Assembly: GCF_001293525.1 (NCBI RefSeq)
Contig: NZ_BBYR01000001.1
Coordinates: 62,001-126,000, forward strand
Length of the DNA stretch: 64,000 nt
Direction: 5' to 3'
From: Pseudideonella sakaiensis
GTDB taxonomy: Bacteria > Pseudomonadota > Gammaproteobacteria > Burkholderiales > Burkholderiaceae_C
Below, one piece after another: positions 63,421 to 64,000 of this stretch (within the stretch, counting starts at the first letter, position 1; each line of letters opens with the position of its first letter). Position numbers and translations under genes: made by a program. A model generated the notes under the pieces. That model was not told where the DNA came from. It worked only from the letters and a program-made list of their open reading frames with translations, and made no database searches.

Positions 63421-64000
63421 GTGCTGAGCTACTTCGTGCGACGCGTGGGCTACGGCCTGCTGGTGCTGGTCGGCGTGAACCTGTTCACCTTCTTCCTGTT
63501 CTTCACCGTCAACACGCCCGACGACATGGCGCGCCTGAACATCGGCGGCAAGCGCGTGACGCAGGAGCAGATCGAGACCTGGAAGGCCGAGCGCGGCTAC
63601 GACAAGCCGCTGTACTGGAACGACGCGGCGCAGGGCACGGCGCGCCTGACCGAGACCATCGTCTGGGAGCGCTCCGTGTCGCTGTTCGCGCTCAGGTTCG
63701 GGCGCTCGGATGCGCGCGCCGGGGTGGACATCGGCCACGAGATCCGCACCCGCATGGGCGTGAGCCTGCAGCTCGCGGTGCCGCTGTTCCTGCTGCAGGT
63801 GATCGCGAGCACGGCCTTCGCGCTGCTGCTGGTCTTCTTCCGGCACACCCGCCTCGAGTTCTGGGGCGTGGTGCTGTGCGTGCTGATGCTGTCGATCTCC
63901 AGCCTGTTCTACATCATCGTCGGCCAGTTCTTCTTCTCGCGGCTGATGCACCTCGCGCCGATCTCCGGCTATGCGCCGGGGCTGGACGCGGTGAAGTTCC
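63421..64000 (+). CDS. Peptide ABC transporter permease (3' end outside window)
   Basis: The first 193 codons of a DppB/OppB-type inner-membrane permease, starting GTG at 63421, one base after the stop of the binding-protein gene. It opens MLSYFVRRVGYGLLVLVGVN with a first membrane span, then has a long periplasmic loop (DDMARLNIGGKRVTQEQIE), GHEIRTRMGVSLQLAVPLFLLQV and two or three further spans. The EAA loop lies beyond the edge. The second permease and the ATPases are expected to follow. Confidence 0.88.
   Translation, partial: MLSYFVRRVGYGLLVLVGVNLFTFFLFFTVNTPDDMARLNIGGKRVTQEQIETWKAERGYDKPLYWNDAAQGTARLTETIVWERSVSLFALRFGRSDARAGVDIGHEIRTRMGVSLQLAVPLFLLQVIASTAFALLLVFFRHTRLEFWGVVLCVLMLSISSLFYIIVGQFFFSRLMHLAPISGYAPGLDAVKF

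Overview
This window is chromosomal DNA from a high-GC betaproteobacterium, most likely order Burkholderiales, near the Rubrivivax/Methylibium/Comamonadaceae grouping. The evidence is the tmRNA tag ANDETYALAA, the abundance of Bug-type tricarboxylate-transport receptors, the OmpA with an Ala/Pro-rich linker, and a GyrA with Gln at position 83. Coding density is about 90 %. Because GC is very high, nearly every gene carries long open frames on its other strand or frames; those were ignored. No rRNA, insertion sequence, integrase, CRISPR array or replication origin was seen. The assignment to a genus is inference.

Layout. 0-5 kb: gyrA with a coupled small secreted protein gene (minus), ompA (plus), rpmB-rpmG (minus). 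5-11.4 kb: trxB divergent from a Crp/Fnr regulator, ftsK, lolA and rarA, the same order as trxB-lrp-ftsK-lolA-rarA in enterics but with a Crp/Fnr protein in place of Lrp. 11.6-17.4 kb: livHMGF branched-chain amino acid ABC transporter without its binding protein, then tctB-tctA without its binding protein. 17.5-23.3 kb: gamma-glutamyltransferase, an EamA exporter, an SDR that has lost its catalytic Tyr/Lys, a second EamA exporter with a DUF2007/zinc-ribbon gene, and a quinone oxidoreductase. 23.4-28 kb: ribF-ileS-lspA (minus). 28.1-31.7 kb: a GAF/Fis regulator lacking the AAA+ domain, divergent from a PQQ alcohol dehydrogenase with a lipobox. 31.8-38.6 kb: minus-strand cluster of a paired acyl-CoA dehydrogenase, a glycerophosphodiesterase, a P1 peptidase, a lipoprotein hydrolase and rsuA, many joined by 4-base stop/start overlaps. 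38.9-42.7 kb: yajQ, murB, phhB, ubiG, gph and ssrA (tmRNA).

42.7-50.1 kb is the accessory part, lying directly 3' of ssrA, a favoured integration site. It looks slightly less GC-rich than its surroundings. It holds two regulator-led modules that converge: GntR, then a calcineurin-type phosphoesterase fused to a predicted TIM-barrel domain, then a Bug receptor; and IclR divergent from a second Bug receptor and a choline-sulfatase-like enzyme. I infer a small uptake and desulfation/dephosphorylation system for an unknown sulfated or phosphorylated organic compound. This is the best candidate here for something undescribed.

50.2-64 kb returns to core genes: an FkbM methyltransferase, two hypothetical proteins, tRNA-Leu(UAG), tig-clpP-clpX-lon (lon with a good sigma-32-type promoter), tRNA-Gly(GCC), tRNA-Cys(GCA), tadA, an LD-carboxypeptidase, and the start of a peptide ABC transporter operon that runs off the right edge.
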